Shown: positions 8,786 to 18,116 of the stretch, in pieces
Layout: every line of letters begins with the position of its first letter
How positions within the stretch are numbered: the first letter of the stretch is position 1
Assembly (NCBI RefSeq): GCF_900109045.1
Contig: NZ_FNYL01000010.1
Span: 240,255 to 304,254 of the forward strand
Direction: 5' to 3'
From: Dyadobacter sp. SG02
GTDB lineage: Bacteria > Bacteroidota > Bacteroidia > Cytophagales > Spirosomataceae
DNA length: 64,000 bases
The notes under the pieces: model-generated
Database searches by the model: none
What the model saw: only the letters and a program-made list of their open reading frames with translations
Told to the model about the DNA's origin: nothing
Made by a program: the position numbers and the translations under genes

Positions 8786-9121
8786 TTATCCGAAAATCGC
8801 TTCGAAAATCGCATTTCCTTCGAGCAGGAGTGCCAGGATCAACCAGGCTACGAATATCACCGGTACGAGTATCGACCAGATCAGCGTTTTTGTTTCATGT
8901 TTCAAGTGCATGAATTCCCCTACGATATAGAATGCCTTCACGATCGTCATGATGATGAAGATCGAAACCTTCAAAACACCATGGGGAACTGTAAATGCGA
9001 TCAAGAACTCGAGTGAGGTGATGATCAAAAGGATCCAAAAGGTTTTCCAGATCGCTTTACGCTGCTCAGCTCCTGCTTCGGGATCCTGGTTATGTACGTG
9101 GTGATGATGTACTTCCGCCAT
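8786..9121 (-). CDS. Cytochrome c oxidase subunit IV family protein
   Basis: A 111-residue protein with a His-rich cytoplasmic N-terminus (MAEVHHHHVHNQD) and three membrane helices (about residues 26-45, 50-70 and 80-102). This matches the small prokaryotic COX4/CtaF family. It stabilises the aa3-type oxidase. It sits between the two subunit III genes and the SCO-like gene in the operon, each separated by tens of bases or less. Confidence 0.88.
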   Translation of the reverse strand: MAEVHHHHVHNQDPEAGAEQRKAIWKTFWILLIITSLEFLIAFTVPHGVLKVSIFIIMTIVKAFYIVGEFMHLKHETKTLIWSILVPVIFVAWLILALLLEGNAIFEAIFG

Positions 9122-9151
9122 TTTACTTCAATTTTAAATATTGTCCTATAA

Positions 9152-9922
9152 TTAAACCAGGTAGAAGAATGTAAATACAAACACCCAAACCAGATCCACA
9201 AAGTGCCAGTAGAGACCTACTTTTTCAACCATTTCGTAGCTTCCTCTTTTGTCGTAGAAACCTGTCGCCGCACGGAAGAAGATCAGAATATTCAGGATTA
9301 CACCCGAGAATACGTGAGTTCCGTGGAAACCGGTGATGAAGAAGAAGAAATCCGCGAATGCGGGAGGACCGTATTGGTTTTCCGTCAGGTTAGCGCCGAA
9401 GATCGTCTTATCGATGCGAACACCGTTTTCGATCACGCTCATTACCGAACCTGAATCGGTTCCGTGGATGAAGTGGCTCCATTCCCAAGCCTGGCAACCA
9501 AGGAAGGTAAAACCGCCGAGAATTGTCCAAAGCATATATTTTTCAACATTCGCGCGGTCCATGCGGTGACCGGCCTCCACTGCAAGTACCATTGTTACGG
9601 AGCTCGCGATGAGAATGAATGTCATGATACCAACGAAAACCAACGGCAGGGAAACACCGTGCAGGAATGGTACGGATTCGTAAACCCTTTCAGGTACCGG
9701 CCAGTACGCGTTGGAGAAGGTAAAATCTTCGTGTTTTCCGGTGAATGCAGGGAAACTAAACCGGGCTGTACCATATGCCACCAGCAAGGCAGAGAAAGTA
9801 AAGGTATCCGAGATGAGGAAGAACCACATCATCAGTTTACCGTAACTCGCTTTCATAGGCTCAATACCCCCCAACCACATTTTGGGTTCTACCGCGCCGG
9901 GTGTTGTTACATGTGCCGCCAT
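9152..9922 (-). CDS. Cytochrome c oxidase subunit III (longer copy)
   Basis: A 256-residue heme-copper oxidase subunit III with seven predicted helices. Family signatures include KLMMWFFLISDTFTFSALL, GCQAWEWSHFIHG and FFITGFHGTHVFSGVILN, ending GLYWHFVDLVWVFVFTFFYLV. Subunit III borders subunit I and supports stable proton pumping. A second subunit III-type gene lies directly upstream, which is a usual arrangement in Bacteroidota. Confidence 0.93.
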   Translation of the reverse strand: MAAHVTTPGAVEPKMWLGGIEPMKASYGKLMMWFFLISDTFTFSALLVAYGTARFSFPAFTGKHEDFTFSNAYWPVPERVYESVPFLHGVSLPLVFVGIMTFILIASSVTMVLAVEAGHRMDRANVEKYMLWTILGGFTFLGCQAWEWSHFIHGTDSGSVMSVIENGVRIDKTIFGANLTENQYGPPAFADFFFFITGFHGTHVFSGVILNILIFFRAATGFYDKRGSYEMVEKVGLYWHFVDLVWVFVFTFFYLV

Positions 9923-9938
9923 TGATAAAAGAAATTAT

Positions 9939-10526
9939 TTAATTAAAGGTCAATAAAAAAACAAAAAGGTATAACCAGAGTATATCCAAAAAGTGCCAGT
10001 AAGTAGCACTGATCTGAATTCTTCTCAGATTTTTGGAATGCACATTCAGCTTGAATGCCGAAACCAGCGCGAATACCAAAACAATCAGGCCGGTAATGAT
10101 GTGGAAGCCGTGAAGCCCTGTGAACACGTAAAAGAACGAGCCGGACGGGTTTCCTACAAAATACACATTCATCGCCACCAGCTCTTTCCAGCCCTGAAAT
10201 TGCATATAAAGGAAGATCAGGCCGAGTACAAAAGTAATAGAAATTGCTATTTTCAATTGTTGGAACTGATCTTTTTTTGCCGAGAAATAGGCCCATTGCA
10301 TCGCTACGCTACTCATTATGAGCACCACCGTGCTATACCAGAAAATCTGCGGCATTTCAAATTCGAGCCAGTTGCCCTCTGCGCGGCGCACGAGGTACGC
10401 ACTGCTCTGAGAAGCGAACAGCATGATGATCGTGACCAGGAAAAGCCAAAGAATAAACTTCTTCGGGTCCATTGCCAGCGTCTCCTGTGGCCCTCTTTCC
10501 AATTTATATTGCTGAACGTTTTCCAT
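9939..10526 (-). CDS. Cytochrome c oxidase subunit III family protein (shorter copy)
   Basis: About 195 residues with five helices and the hallmark segments KKFILWLFLVTIIMLFASQSS, YVFTGLHGFHIITGLIVL and ATYWHFLDILWLYLFVFLL. I chose ATG 10526-10524 because GGGAG lies a few bases before it. A GTG at 10547 would add seven residues and overlap the heme O synthase stop as GTGA, so coupling from that codon is also possible. It forms the subunit III pair with the gene at 9152-9922. Confidence 0.9.
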   Translation of the reverse strand: MENVQQYKLERGPQETLAMDPKKFILWLFLVTIIMLFASQSSAYLVRRAEGNWLEFEMPQIFWYSTVVLIMSSVAMQWAYFSAKKDQFQQLKIAISITFVLGLIFLYMQFQGWKELVAMNVYFVGNPSGSFFYVFTGLHGFHIITGLIVLVFALVSAFKLNVHSKNLRRIQISATYWHFLDILWLYLFVFLLTFN

Positions 10527-10543
10527 TTTCTCCCGATTCAATA

Positions 10544-11437
10544 TCACAATTTATCCAACAAAAAAGCAATCTGAACGATAGGCAGGTAAATGAACGATCC
10601 GAACATCAGCTGCTTCGCGGTCTTGTCCGTACAGGTGCGCATGAGGTGGAACGTCTGCGCAAGGAATAATACCCCGAAAATCGTCGCAATGAATGCCGAA
10701 TTAATGCCCGTCATTCCCAGTTCGTACGGCAACCAGCCGATCGGAAGCAGGAACAAGGTGTAGATCATGATCTGCAATGTCGTATCTGAGTCTTTCAAAC
10801 CATTGGCTGGCAACAATTTGAAACCTGCTCTTTTGTAATCTTCGTCCAGCACCCATGCAATGGCCCAGAAATGCGGGAATTGCCAAAAGAACTGGATCGC
10901 AAACAGGATACCAGGTTCCAGACCAAAATGGTTGGTAGCCGCTACCCAGCCGATCATCGGAGGAAATGCCCCGGGGAATGCCCCCACAAACACCGCGATC
11001 GGACCGACGCGCTTTAACGGGGTGTAAACAAAGCCGTAAAGCACAAGCGACAACAGGGAAATAAGCCCGGTTGTCAGGTTAAATACTGTTACAAATATCA
11101 CAAGCGAAGCTACTCCGAGGATTACTGCCCAGACAGCAGCTTGCTCCACGGTAATTCTTCCGCTTGGCAACGGCCGTGAAGCCGTTCTTTTCATCATTTT
11201 ATCCAGGTCCTTTTCCAGGATCTGGTTGATAATGTTGGCAGCACCCGTGATACCGATCGACGCCAGCACGAAAAGCACCATGTCGCCGGCTTTGACATCC
11301 CGTGAGCCCAGGCAATATCCCATTGCGCCCGAGAAAGCGATCAACGACGCCAACCGGAATTTCAATAGTTCAAATAAAACTCCTATTCTCTCTCTGATCT
11401 TCCCAACCCCGCTGGCACTTTCCTCTACTGAAATCAT
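10544..11437 (-). CDS. ctaB: Protoheme IX farnesyltransferase (heme O synthase)
   Basis: Transfers a farnesyl group to heme B, giving heme O, the precursor of heme A for the oxidase. The 297-residue UbiA-family membrane protein carries the prenyl-diphosphate motif NIINQILEKDLDKMMKRTAS (N-x-D-x-D type, about residues 66-85) and a second aspartate-containing loop WVLDEDYKRAGFKLLP. About nine helices are present. It lies between ctaA and the short subunit III gene, and its stop overlaps a possible GTG start of the next gene. Confidence 0.95.
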   Translation of the reverse strand: MISVEESASGVGKIRERIGVLFELLKFRLASLIAFSGAMGYCLGSRDVKAGDMVLFVLASIGITGAANIINQILEKDLDKMMKRTASRPLPSGRITVEQAAVWAVILGVASLVIFVTVFNLTTGLISLLSLVLYGFVYTPLKRVGPIAVFVGAFPGAFPPMIGWVAATNHFGLEPGILFAIQFFWQFPHFWAIAWVLDEDYKRAGFKLLPANGLKDSDTTLQIMIYTLFLLPIGWLPYELGMTGINSAFIATIFGVLFLAQTFHLMRTCTDKTAKQLMFGSFIYLPIVQIAFLLDKL

Positions 11438-11457
11438 TATTACAGAAATTGAAAATT

Positions 11458-12504
11458 CTAAAACCGGCTTCCGACCGTCGCGGCCACGCCTTCATATTTT
11501 AAATACTTCTTACCATTCACAACCAGCCAGACGATAAACTGCAAGCCGATCAAAAGGATGGCGAATGTCAGGTGAATGGGTTGTGCAAATGCCGGAACCC
11601 CGAAATATGCCATGATCACCCCCGTTGCGATCTCCGCTATCAATATCCAGAAGCAGGCTTTGGCAATTTTGCCAGCTACCGTTCCCTGGTTGCCGGATTT
11701 CAAAACCTTGTTGATCCAGGTTGCATTCACAACAAAGACCAGAATTGAAAATGACCGGTGTATGTAAAAATTAGCTCCCAGTTCATCGATCCATTGCGAC
11801 CGCGCACCGTAACCGAGCTTCATGATCACTACATCCATCGCTTCACGAACCTGCGTTCCGAGCAGAATCTGGAACAACGACAGCGCCATTACCACGATCC
11901 CTATTCCACTGAGTACTTTCTCGCTCCCTTCACGCAATGTGAGTACCTTCCCCACATATCCGGCCCACGTAAACACGTAAAGCACGATGAAAATAATCAC
12001 TATGGCGAGCAGCATGTGTACTGTGACGATCAGCGGATGCAATTCGAAAGAAACCACTTTCGCACCGAGCCAACCCTGGAAGCCCGTCAACAAGAAAGCC
12101 GCGAGGCTCCAAAAGAATATTTGCTTGTTTCCCGATTTCAGAAAAGGTATGGAGGCCAGCAGCATTAAAAAAATGATGATGCCTGTGAGCGCTCCTACAA
12201 GCCTGTTTACGTACTCGGTCCAGGTTTTCGTCGCATTAAACTCGACTTCTCCTTTCAGCTTCGCACCGTAAATCTCCTTGTAATTGGCAGGAAGTTGTGA
12301 TGCTTCGGTAGGAGGGACCCATCTGCCGAAGCATTTAGGCCAGTCGGGGCAGCCCATTCCTGAGCCTGTGCTTCTCACGACGCCGCCTGCTATCACTACC
12401 AGGTACAGCGAAATGAGCGTATTTAAAGCGAATCGCCGGAACCGGCGATTCGCTTTAAGATCAATGATGTGTTTTGAACTGGTCATTGAAGTTTTGTGAC
12501 TCAA
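11458..12504 (-). CDS. ctaA: Heme A synthase (COX15/CtaA)
   Basis: Oxidises the methyl group of heme O to give heme A. The 348-residue, eight-helix protein has the family start VVIAGGVVRSTGSGMGCPDWP followed by KCFGRW, and heme-ligand histidines in HPLIVTVHMLL, NFYIHRSFSI and QPIHLTFAI. The start region overlaps the end of ctaD by 44 bp (26 bp from the in-frame ATG at 12486). A perfect 17-bp-arm palindrome (12423-12458) lies inside its first codons, encoding ANRRFRRFAL. Confidence 0.94.
   Translation of the reverse strand: MSHKTSMTSSKHIIDLKANRRFRRFALNTLISLYLVVIAGGVVRSTGSGMGCPDWPKCFGRWVPPTEASQLPANYKEIYGAKLKGEVEFNATKTWTEYVNRLVGALTGIIIFLMLLASIPFLKSGNKQIFFWSLAAFLLTGFQGWLGAKVVSFELHPLIVTVHMLLAIVIIFIVLYVFTWAGYVGKVLTLREGSEKVLSGIGIVVMALSLFQILLGTQVREAMDVVIMKLGYGARSQWIDELGANFYIHRSFSILVFVVNATWINKVLKSGNQGTVAGKIAKACFWILIAEIATGVIMAYFGVPAFAQPIHLTFAILLIGLQFIVWLVVNGKKYLKYEGVAATVGSRF
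12423..12458. repeat. Palindrome with 17-bp arms inside the ctaA start, 2 bp past the ctaD stop
   Basis: Positions 12423-12439 are the exact reverse complement of 12442-12458, with AA between them. The structure begins just after the ctaD stop codon (12461-12463) and lies in codons of ctaA. In the transcript it would fold into a very stable hairpin, with a practical loop of four or more bases. It may protect the ctaD 3' end or tune ctaA translation. No T-run follows, so a plain terminator is unlikely. Confidence 0.85.
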
Positions 12505-14344
12505 TCACCTTTTCGATCGCGATCAGCTCATTCTCATGAGGGAAGTTCGATTCAGGTGTTTGAGAATACGGGATGTTCTGAGGGATGAAGTCCTCTTTCG
12601 CACCCGGTTTACTGTAATCATATGACCAACGATATACTGCAGGAATTTCGCCTTCCCAGTTTCCGTGACCCGGAATAATAGGAGCAGTCCATTCGAGCGT
12701 GTTTGAACGCCATGGGTTTTGCGGGGACTTTCTTCCTTTGAAAATGCTGTAAAAGAAGTTCCAAAGGAATATGAACTGCGCAAGGAACGTGAATATCGCT
12801 GCGATAGAGATAAACATGTTCATATCCATGAACTTATGCGTAAAATCGTAGCTGGTGAACTGGTAGTAACGACGAGGGAAGCCCGCGATACCTACGTAGT
12901 GCATTGGGATAAACACCAGGTAAATGCCGATGAATGTCATCCAGAAGTGAATCTGACCCAATGTGGTGTTCATCATACGGCCGAACATTTTAGGGAACCA
13001 GTGGTAAACCCCGGCGAACAGACCGAATGCCGATGCAGCACCCATTACCAGGTGGAAGTGGGCTACTACGAAGTAAGTATCGTGCAATTGAATATCCAAT
13101 GCGCTGTTACCCAAGATAATACCGGTAAGACCGCCTGATACGAACAGGGATACCAGACCGATCGAAAACAACATACCCGGGGTAAATACGATGTTACCTT
13201 TCCAGAGTGTTGTGATGTAGTTAAAGCCTTTCACCGCAGAAGGTACCGCGATAATCAGCGTCAGGAACATGAAGACCGATCCGAGGAATGGGTTCATACC
13301 TGTTACGAACATGTGGTGCGCCCATACGATAAACGCGAGGAATGCAATACCGAGCATGGAAGCGATCATCGCGCGGTAACCGAAGATCGGCTTGCGTGAA
13401 TTTGTCGCGATTACCTCAGATGTGATACCCAAAGCCGGCAAGAGTACGATGTATACCTCAGGGTGACCAAGGAACCAGAACAAGTGCTGGAACAGGATCG
13501 GGCTACCACCCACGTTTGGCAGCGCTTCACCATTGATATAAATGTCGGAAAGATAGAAGCTGGTACCGAAGTGACGGTCGAAGATCAGCAGCAATACAGA
13601 CGAAAGCAATACTGGGAAGGAGATCAGACCCAATACCGCAGTGATCAGGAACGACCAGATCGTCAGAGGAAGACGGTCGAAAGACATACCTCTTGTACGC
13701 AGGTTGATAACGGTAGTAATGTAGTTGATACCACCCAACAGCTGCGAAACGATGAAGAACGCCATACTCGCCAACCACAATGTCATACCCATGCCTGAGC
13801 CGGGGTGTGCTTGCGGCAACGCGCTCAATGGAGGATAAATTACCCAACCACCGGCAGCAGGTCCCTGTTGCAGGAACAACGAAGCGAACATGATCACGCT
13901 GGCCAGGAAGAAGAACCAGTACGAAAGCATGTTCATAAAGCCTGACGCCATATCGCGCGCTCCGATTTGAAGCGGGATGAGGAAGTTACTGAAGGTACCG
14001 CTCAAACCGGCCGTCAATACAAAGAATACCATGATGGTACCGTGCATTGTAACCAAAGCCAGGTAGAAGTTAGGATCAAGCTTGCCTGCGTCGCTGATCC
14101 ATCCACCCAAAACAGGCTTCAACCAGGACAGGTTAGAATCGGGCAAACCGAGCTGGATGCGGAAGATCACCGACATGGTAATCCCGATAACAGCCCACAA
14201 AATACCCGTGATCAGATACTGCTTGGCAATTACCTTGTGATCTTCACAAAATATATATTTCTGCCAAAAGCTTTGTGCTTCGTGGTGGTGGTCATGCTCG
14301 TCTGCGTGGTGGTGAGCTGTTTCCAATCCTTCAATAGCTGACAT
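12461..14344 (-). CDS. ctaD: Cytochrome c oxidase subunit I
   Basis: Catalytic subunit with low-spin heme and the heme-CuB centre, reducing oxygen to water in the inner membrane. The 627-residue protein has 12 core helices. CuB ligands sit in WFLGHPEVYIVLLPALG (His and the cross-linked Tyr) and WAHHMFVTG. Heme ligands are in HDTYFVVAHFHLVMG and in the early LVTMHGTIMVFF. The N-terminus carries a His/Glu-rich segment (ETAHHHADEHDHHHEAQ) that may bind metal or be unstructured. It follows ctaC and overlaps ctaA, all in one operon. Confidence 0.97.
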   Translation of the reverse strand: MSAIEGLETAHHHADEHDHHHEAQSFWQKYIFCEDHKVIAKQYLITGILWAVIGITMSVIFRIQLGLPDSNLSWLKPVLGGWISDAGKLDPNFYLALVTMHGTIMVFFVLTAGLSGTFSNFLIPLQIGARDMASGFMNMLSYWFFFLASVIMFASLFLQQGPAAGGWVIYPPLSALPQAHPGSGMGMTLWLASMAFFIVSQLLGGINYITTVINLRTRGMSFDRLPLTIWSFLITAVLGLISFPVLLSSVLLLIFDRHFGTSFYLSDIYINGEALPNVGGSPILFQHLFWFLGHPEVYIVLLPALGITSEVIATNSRKPIFGYRAMIASMLGIAFLAFIVWAHHMFVTGMNPFLGSVFMFLTLIIAVPSAVKGFNYITTLWKGNIVFTPGMLFSIGLVSLFVSGGLTGIILGNSALDIQLHDTYFVVAHFHLVMGAASAFGLFAGVYHWFPKMFGRMMNTTLGQIHFWMTFIGIYLVFIPMHYVGIAGFPRRYYQFTSYDFTHKFMDMNMFISIAAIFTFLAQFIFLWNFFYSIFKGRKSPQNPWRSNTLEWTAPIIPGHGNWEGEIPAVYRWSYDYSKPGAKEDFIPQNIPYSQTPESNFPHENELIAIEKVIESQNFNDQFKTHH

Positions 14345-14373
14345 ATACTTTTATTGTAATTTAATTAATAGAA

Positions 14374-15483
14374 TTATCGTAGACTAGAACTTGCTCCGGC
14401 ACCGCCAGCTGATGTTGCTGAGCTATCGGCCGCAGGCGTCGCTGCTTCGGCAGGCACATATTTCATCGCCTTCGCTTTCAGGTTCTCAGGAACTTTCGCA
14501 AGATACTCTGGGTAAGTCGACAAGAAAGTTGCCTGCTCTGAAACCCATTTTTTGTATGTAGCCTCGTCGTCTACGATCAATCTCATTTTCATTGAAAAGT
14601 GACCTTGTCCACATACCTCCGTACAAGCAATCTCGTAGTCAAATTTCGGGTTACCGGTTTCGGCACGCATATCTGCAGTTGTCTTGTCCGGTACAAACCA
14701 GAATTTGGTCGGCATTCCTGGTACCGCATCCATTTTCACACGCATGTGAGGGATAAATACGCTGTGCAATACGTCGCGGGCGCGGATTTTCAACAATACC
14801 GGACGGCCTACCGGAATGTGCATTTCAGAAGGGTTGGTAAAGTCATCGAATGAATTCTCGTCCGACAAATCGATACCTACCTCGTTTTGTGCATCAATCA
14901 GCTTATAGTTGTAATCACCCAGCTTGTTATTATCGACACCACCGTAACGGGCGATCCAGTTGAACTGCTTACCAGTGATTTCGATCACTTCCGCATCGCG
15001 TGGCGCCTCGGCAGTGATATCCGACCATGCTTTCCAGCCTGTGAATACCAGCAATGCCATTACGATAGCAGGGATGATAGTCCAAACCAATTCAAGCTTA
15101 TGGTTTTCCGGATAGAATGTAGCTCTGTGTCCTTTCTTATGCTGGTATTTCCATGCAAAATAGAATACCAGGAAGTTTACAAGAATAAACGGAATTGTCA
15201 GGATTCCCATCGAGAACCAGAACAGGTCGTCTGTTCTTCTACCGTGTATGGAAGATGCTTCGGGAAGGAAAAACTCCCGTGCATGCAGGTAAGACCAGGT
15301 AATGGAAACAGCGCCTCCGATCAGGATCACGATAAACATGGCACCGTTTACTTTATTACCAGATGTTTCAACCTCGTCTGAATCGGTTTTGTTGATACTC
15401 TTCAGAACACCCTGCAGCCTGGATATCACAACCCCGGTGAGGACAATAAATACAAGAGCAACTAATGCGATAATAATATACAT
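14374..15483 (-). CDS. ctaC: Cytochrome c oxidase subunit II
   Basis: Carries the CuA centre that accepts electrons from cytochrome c. The 369-residue protein has two extra N-terminal helices (about residues 1-20 and 45-65) before the two usual subunit II helices. The periplasmic cupredoxin domain shows the CuA set CTEVCGQGHFSM and upstream His in DVLHSVFIPH. The tail is Ala/Ser-rich. No fused cytochrome c domain is present, so the oxidase is aa3 rather than caa3 by subunit II. It would take electrons from the Act complex c-hemes or a carrier. Confidence 0.95.
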   Translation of the reverse strand: MYIIIALVALVFIVLTGVVISRLQGVLKSINKTDSDEVETSGNKVNGAMFIVILIGGAVSITWSYLHAREFFLPEASSIHGRRTDDLFWFSMGILTIPFILVNFLVFYFAWKYQHKKGHRATFYPENHKLELVWTIIPAIVMALLVFTGWKAWSDITAEAPRDAEVIEITGKQFNWIARYGGVDNNKLGDYNYKLIDAQNEVGIDLSDENSFDDFTNPSEMHIPVGRPVLLKIRARDVLHSVFIPHMRVKMDAVPGMPTKFWFVPDKTTADMRAETGNPKFDYEIACTEVCGQGHFSMKMRLIVDDEATYKKWVSEQATFLSTYPEYLAKVPENLKAKAMKYVPAEAATPAADSSATSAGGAGASSSLR

Positions 15484-15504
15484 GATGATTTACTGGTTTT
15501 GCAA

Positions 15505-16881
15505 TTAGGCGATATCGTGATGCAGTGATTCCTCCAACATCGGGTGATTTCTCGGGATCAGATTTGCCTTGGTCAACTGATTTGCGATGGTATATGCAAA
15601 TGCGCAAAGGAAGATCAGGAAGAAGCCCCACTCCAATGGACCAATCGAAGCTTCTGCACCGACTGTTCCAGGCATAACGTTGGTGTAGAAATCGAACCAG
15701 TGTCCGACAATTACACTCCAGCAAGCTACTTTCAGGATTGAATGCGTGAACTTCGCATCACGGGTCATCAGAATGAGGAACGGGAAGAAGAAGTTCAAGA
15801 ACAATGTGATGAAGAAAGGCGCCTTGTAGAAACCACCGTGTCCGCGGAAACGCTCGATGAAATAGATCGTTTCTTCCGGAAGGTTAGCATAGTAGATCAG
15901 AAGGAATTGTGCGAACCACACATAGGTCCAGAAAATACTGAATGCAAATACAAACTTGCCAAGGTCGCGCAAGTGGCTTGAATTAACCGCTCTCAGGTAA
16001 CCTCTCTCGCGAAGCAATACGATAGTCAGGGTGATTACCGCCAAACCAGCTACGTGCCAGCTTGCCAAAGTATACCAACCGAACATGGTGCTGAACCAGT
16101 GCGTATCGATTGACATCACAAAATCCCATGCAGAGGTAGAAGAAGTAACCCCAAATACAACGAGAAATGCAGTCCCGAGACGGATTGATTTTTCGTAGAA
16201 TTCAGTTCCGCCGATCTCGTCTTCCTGCAATGACAGGTTACGAAGCTTTTTCCACATCAGGTACCAAACTACGAAATAGATAACAAGGCGTCCGAGGAAA
16301 AAAGGTGTATTCAAATATCCCTGTTTACCGGCGATGATCTTGTCATACTCCGCACCACCTACTTCGTACAGCCCTTTGTGCGTCCAGTGGAACAAGTCGT
16401 GTCCGCCCAAAAGGAAAGTAATCAAAAGCACAGCTCCCGTAAAAGGAAGAAACGCAGGAAGCGCCTCAGGTACTCTTTTGAATACCGCCGACCAGCCCGC
16501 TTGCGCCAGGTAGTTATAAGAAAGGAAGAACATCCCCACAACGGACATTCCGGTAAAATATACACCATTTACCCAAAGGTTGGCCCAAATGCGTGCCACC
16601 CAACTTTTTGCATGGTGACCGCCTTCTGCCGCAGCGCCGTGAGCGTCCGCGCCATGTGCCGCAGCAGCAGCACCGTGCTCAGCAGCCGCGTGGCCAGCTG
16701 CCGCAGCATGTTCTGCTCCGTGCGCCGCCACTTCATGACCACCACCGCCATTGGCTGCGAGGTATGCTCCTAATAGTACAAGAGCCAGTCCTACACCGCC
16801 ACCAATGAGCAAACTTCTCTTAGCTCCCGATGTAAATTCAAACCGTTCTTCAATAGAAGGAATCGAATGTCCTGATGCCAT
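15505..16881 (-). CDS. actF: Alternative complex III subunit ActF (quinol:cytochrome c oxidoreductase membrane subunit)
   Basis: A 458-residue NrfD-related integral membrane protein with about ten helices, forming part of the quinol-oxidising membrane core of alternative complex III. Family-type segments include WTHKGLYEVGGAEYDKII, WDFVMSIDTHWFSTMFGWY and WTYVWFAQFLLIYYANLPEE. Between helix 1 and helix 2 (residues 45-91) there is a low-complexity Ala/Gly/His insertion with nine His. It follows actE by 34 bp and precedes ctaC by 21 bp, linking the Act and oxidase parts of the operon. Confidence 0.93.
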   Translation of the reverse strand: MASGHSIPSIEERFEFTSGAKRSLLIGGGVGLALVLLGAYLAANGGGGHEVAAHGAEHAAAAGHAAAEHGAAAAAHGADAHGAAAEGGHHAKSWVARIWANLWVNGVYFTGMSVVGMFFLSYNYLAQAGWSAVFKRVPEALPAFLPFTGAVLLITFLLGGHDLFHWTHKGLYEVGGAEYDKIIAGKQGYLNTPFFLGRLVIYFVVWYLMWKKLRNLSLQEDEIGGTEFYEKSIRLGTAFLVVFGVTSSTSAWDFVMSIDTHWFSTMFGWYTLASWHVAGLAVITLTIVLLRERGYLRAVNSSHLRDLGKFVFAFSIFWTYVWFAQFLLIYYANLPEETIYFIERFRGHGGFYKAPFFITLFLNFFFPFLILMTRDAKFTHSILKVACWSVIVGHWFDFYTNVMPGTVGAEASIGPLEWGFFLIFLCAFAYTIANQLTKANLIPRNHPMLEESLHHDIA

Positions 16882-16915
16882 TATTTAAATTATTTCTCTG
16901 TTTTCAAAATTGTAC

Positions 16916-17539
16916 TTAAGCCCCTTTCTGCAATTTCTGTACGTAATGTACGATCTTCCAGCGTTCCTCAGGGTTGATCTGGGATCCGTGAGGCCACATG
17001 CGTGCTTTCCCGTGTGTGATCACGTGGAAAATATGTCCTTCATTCAGGTTTTTGTAAGCATCGCTCGCGTAGTTGGGAACACCTTTATACATCGCTCCCA
17101 CTTTTCCGTCACCGGCACCGGTAGCGCCGTGGCAATGCTGGCAATATCTGTCGTAAAGTACTTTTCCTTCCGCCAATGTTTTCTCATTAAGAGGAACCGG
17201 ATTTTTAAGTACTCTTTCTGCGATCTCGATGCTGTCCGCAGGGATGTTGTAAACCATCAGGTCAACAACCGCCGAATCCGAAGATCCGAAGCTCGTGTGA
17301 TAGTTACGACGCGCAACGGTACCAGCCACCGGCAAACGCATGGTCAATCCCTGTGGGTTGATCGGGTTGGCTTTTTCCTGTTTGTAAGGTTCATAACCTA
17401 CTGGCAGGTACATGTTTGGTGCATATTCCTTTCCGGGGTTGTTAGGATCTTTCTTACAACCAGCAGCAGCGGTAAGCAATACGGCAGCAACCAATAGAGA
17501 TCTATATAAACTTTTAAATTTCATTGCTTTAAACGCCAT
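16916..17539 (-). CDS. actE: Alternative complex III subunit ActE, monoheme cytochrome c lipoprotein
   Basis: A 207-residue lipoprotein with lipobox LTAAAGC (Cys28) and a C-terminal cytochrome c domain having the heme site CQHCHG (Cys133-His137) and a distal Met region around GKARMWPHGSQI. It is the monoheme c subunit of the Act complex that passes electrons to the oxidase. Its start touches the stop of actD (shared base 17539). A start five codons later (MKFKSLYRS) is possible. Confidence 0.93.
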   Translation of the reverse strand: MAFKAMKFKSLYRSLLVAAVLLTAAAGCKKDPNNPGKEYAPNMYLPVGYEPYKQEKANPINPQGLTMRLPVAGTVARRNYHTSFGSSDSAVVDLMVYNIPADSIEIAERVLKNPVPLNEKTLAEGKVLYDRYCQHCHGATGAGDGKVGAMYKGVPNYASDAYKNLNEGHIFHVITHGKARMWPHGSQINPEERWKIVHYVQKLQKGA

Positions 17540-18069
17540 TAGAATTGCTTAATGTTGACTTCTTCCGCGCCGCTATCCTTCAACGCTCTCGATATTTCTT
17601 CTTCGCTCATTGAGTTTCTGCTCATCTCGATCGCCATGATAAACTTGTTGTCTGTGGCGCGTACGTCAAACCTCGGGTGGAAATGTGTACCAGGTCCGAG
17701 TCCATTCGAAATCAAGAAGGTAGTCACCATACCGAATGCAGTGAAAAGTACTGTTCCTTCGAATGTAATGGGGATATAGTTAGGAATCGAGATAGGATCT
17801 TTACCACCGATGATCATCGGCCAGTCATATCCCATTGTCCAGATCATCAGGGTGAGCACGGCGCAGCATCCTGTCACTCCAAACATAAAGGCAGCGATAC
17901 CGATACGCGTTCTTGGGTGTCCAAGTGCTTCGTCCAACCCGTGGATAGGGAATGGAGAGTATACTTCTTTAATTTTCACACCGGCCTTTCTCAGCTTGGG
18001 AACCGCGTGAAGAACAGTATCGTCATCGTCGTAAACTCCGACCAAATATTTACCAGATAATTCTGCCAT
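17539..18069 (-). CDS. actD: Alternative complex III subunit ActD (DUF3341)
   Basis: A 176-residue protein with a soluble N-terminal domain (KYLVGVYDDDDTVLHAVPKL), two membrane helices (about residues 58-80 and 100-120) and a short C-terminal domain. It is the DUF3341 subunit found in every Act operon. It lies between actC and actE, and its stop overlaps the actE start. Its role is structural, in the membrane arm. Confidence 0.93.
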   Translation of the reverse strand: MAELSGKYLVGVYDDDDTVLHAVPKLRKAGVKIKEVYSPFPIHGLDEALGHPRTRIGIAAFMFGVTGCCAVLTLMIWTMGYDWPMIIGGKDPISIPNYIPITFEGTVLFTAFGMVTTFLISNGLGPGTHFHPRFDVRATDNKFIMAIEMSRNSMSEEEISRALKDSGAEEVNIKQF

Positions 18070-18116
18070 ACTATTACTTAATTATAATCTCTATAATTCG
18101 CTTTTTCGCTATGCTT

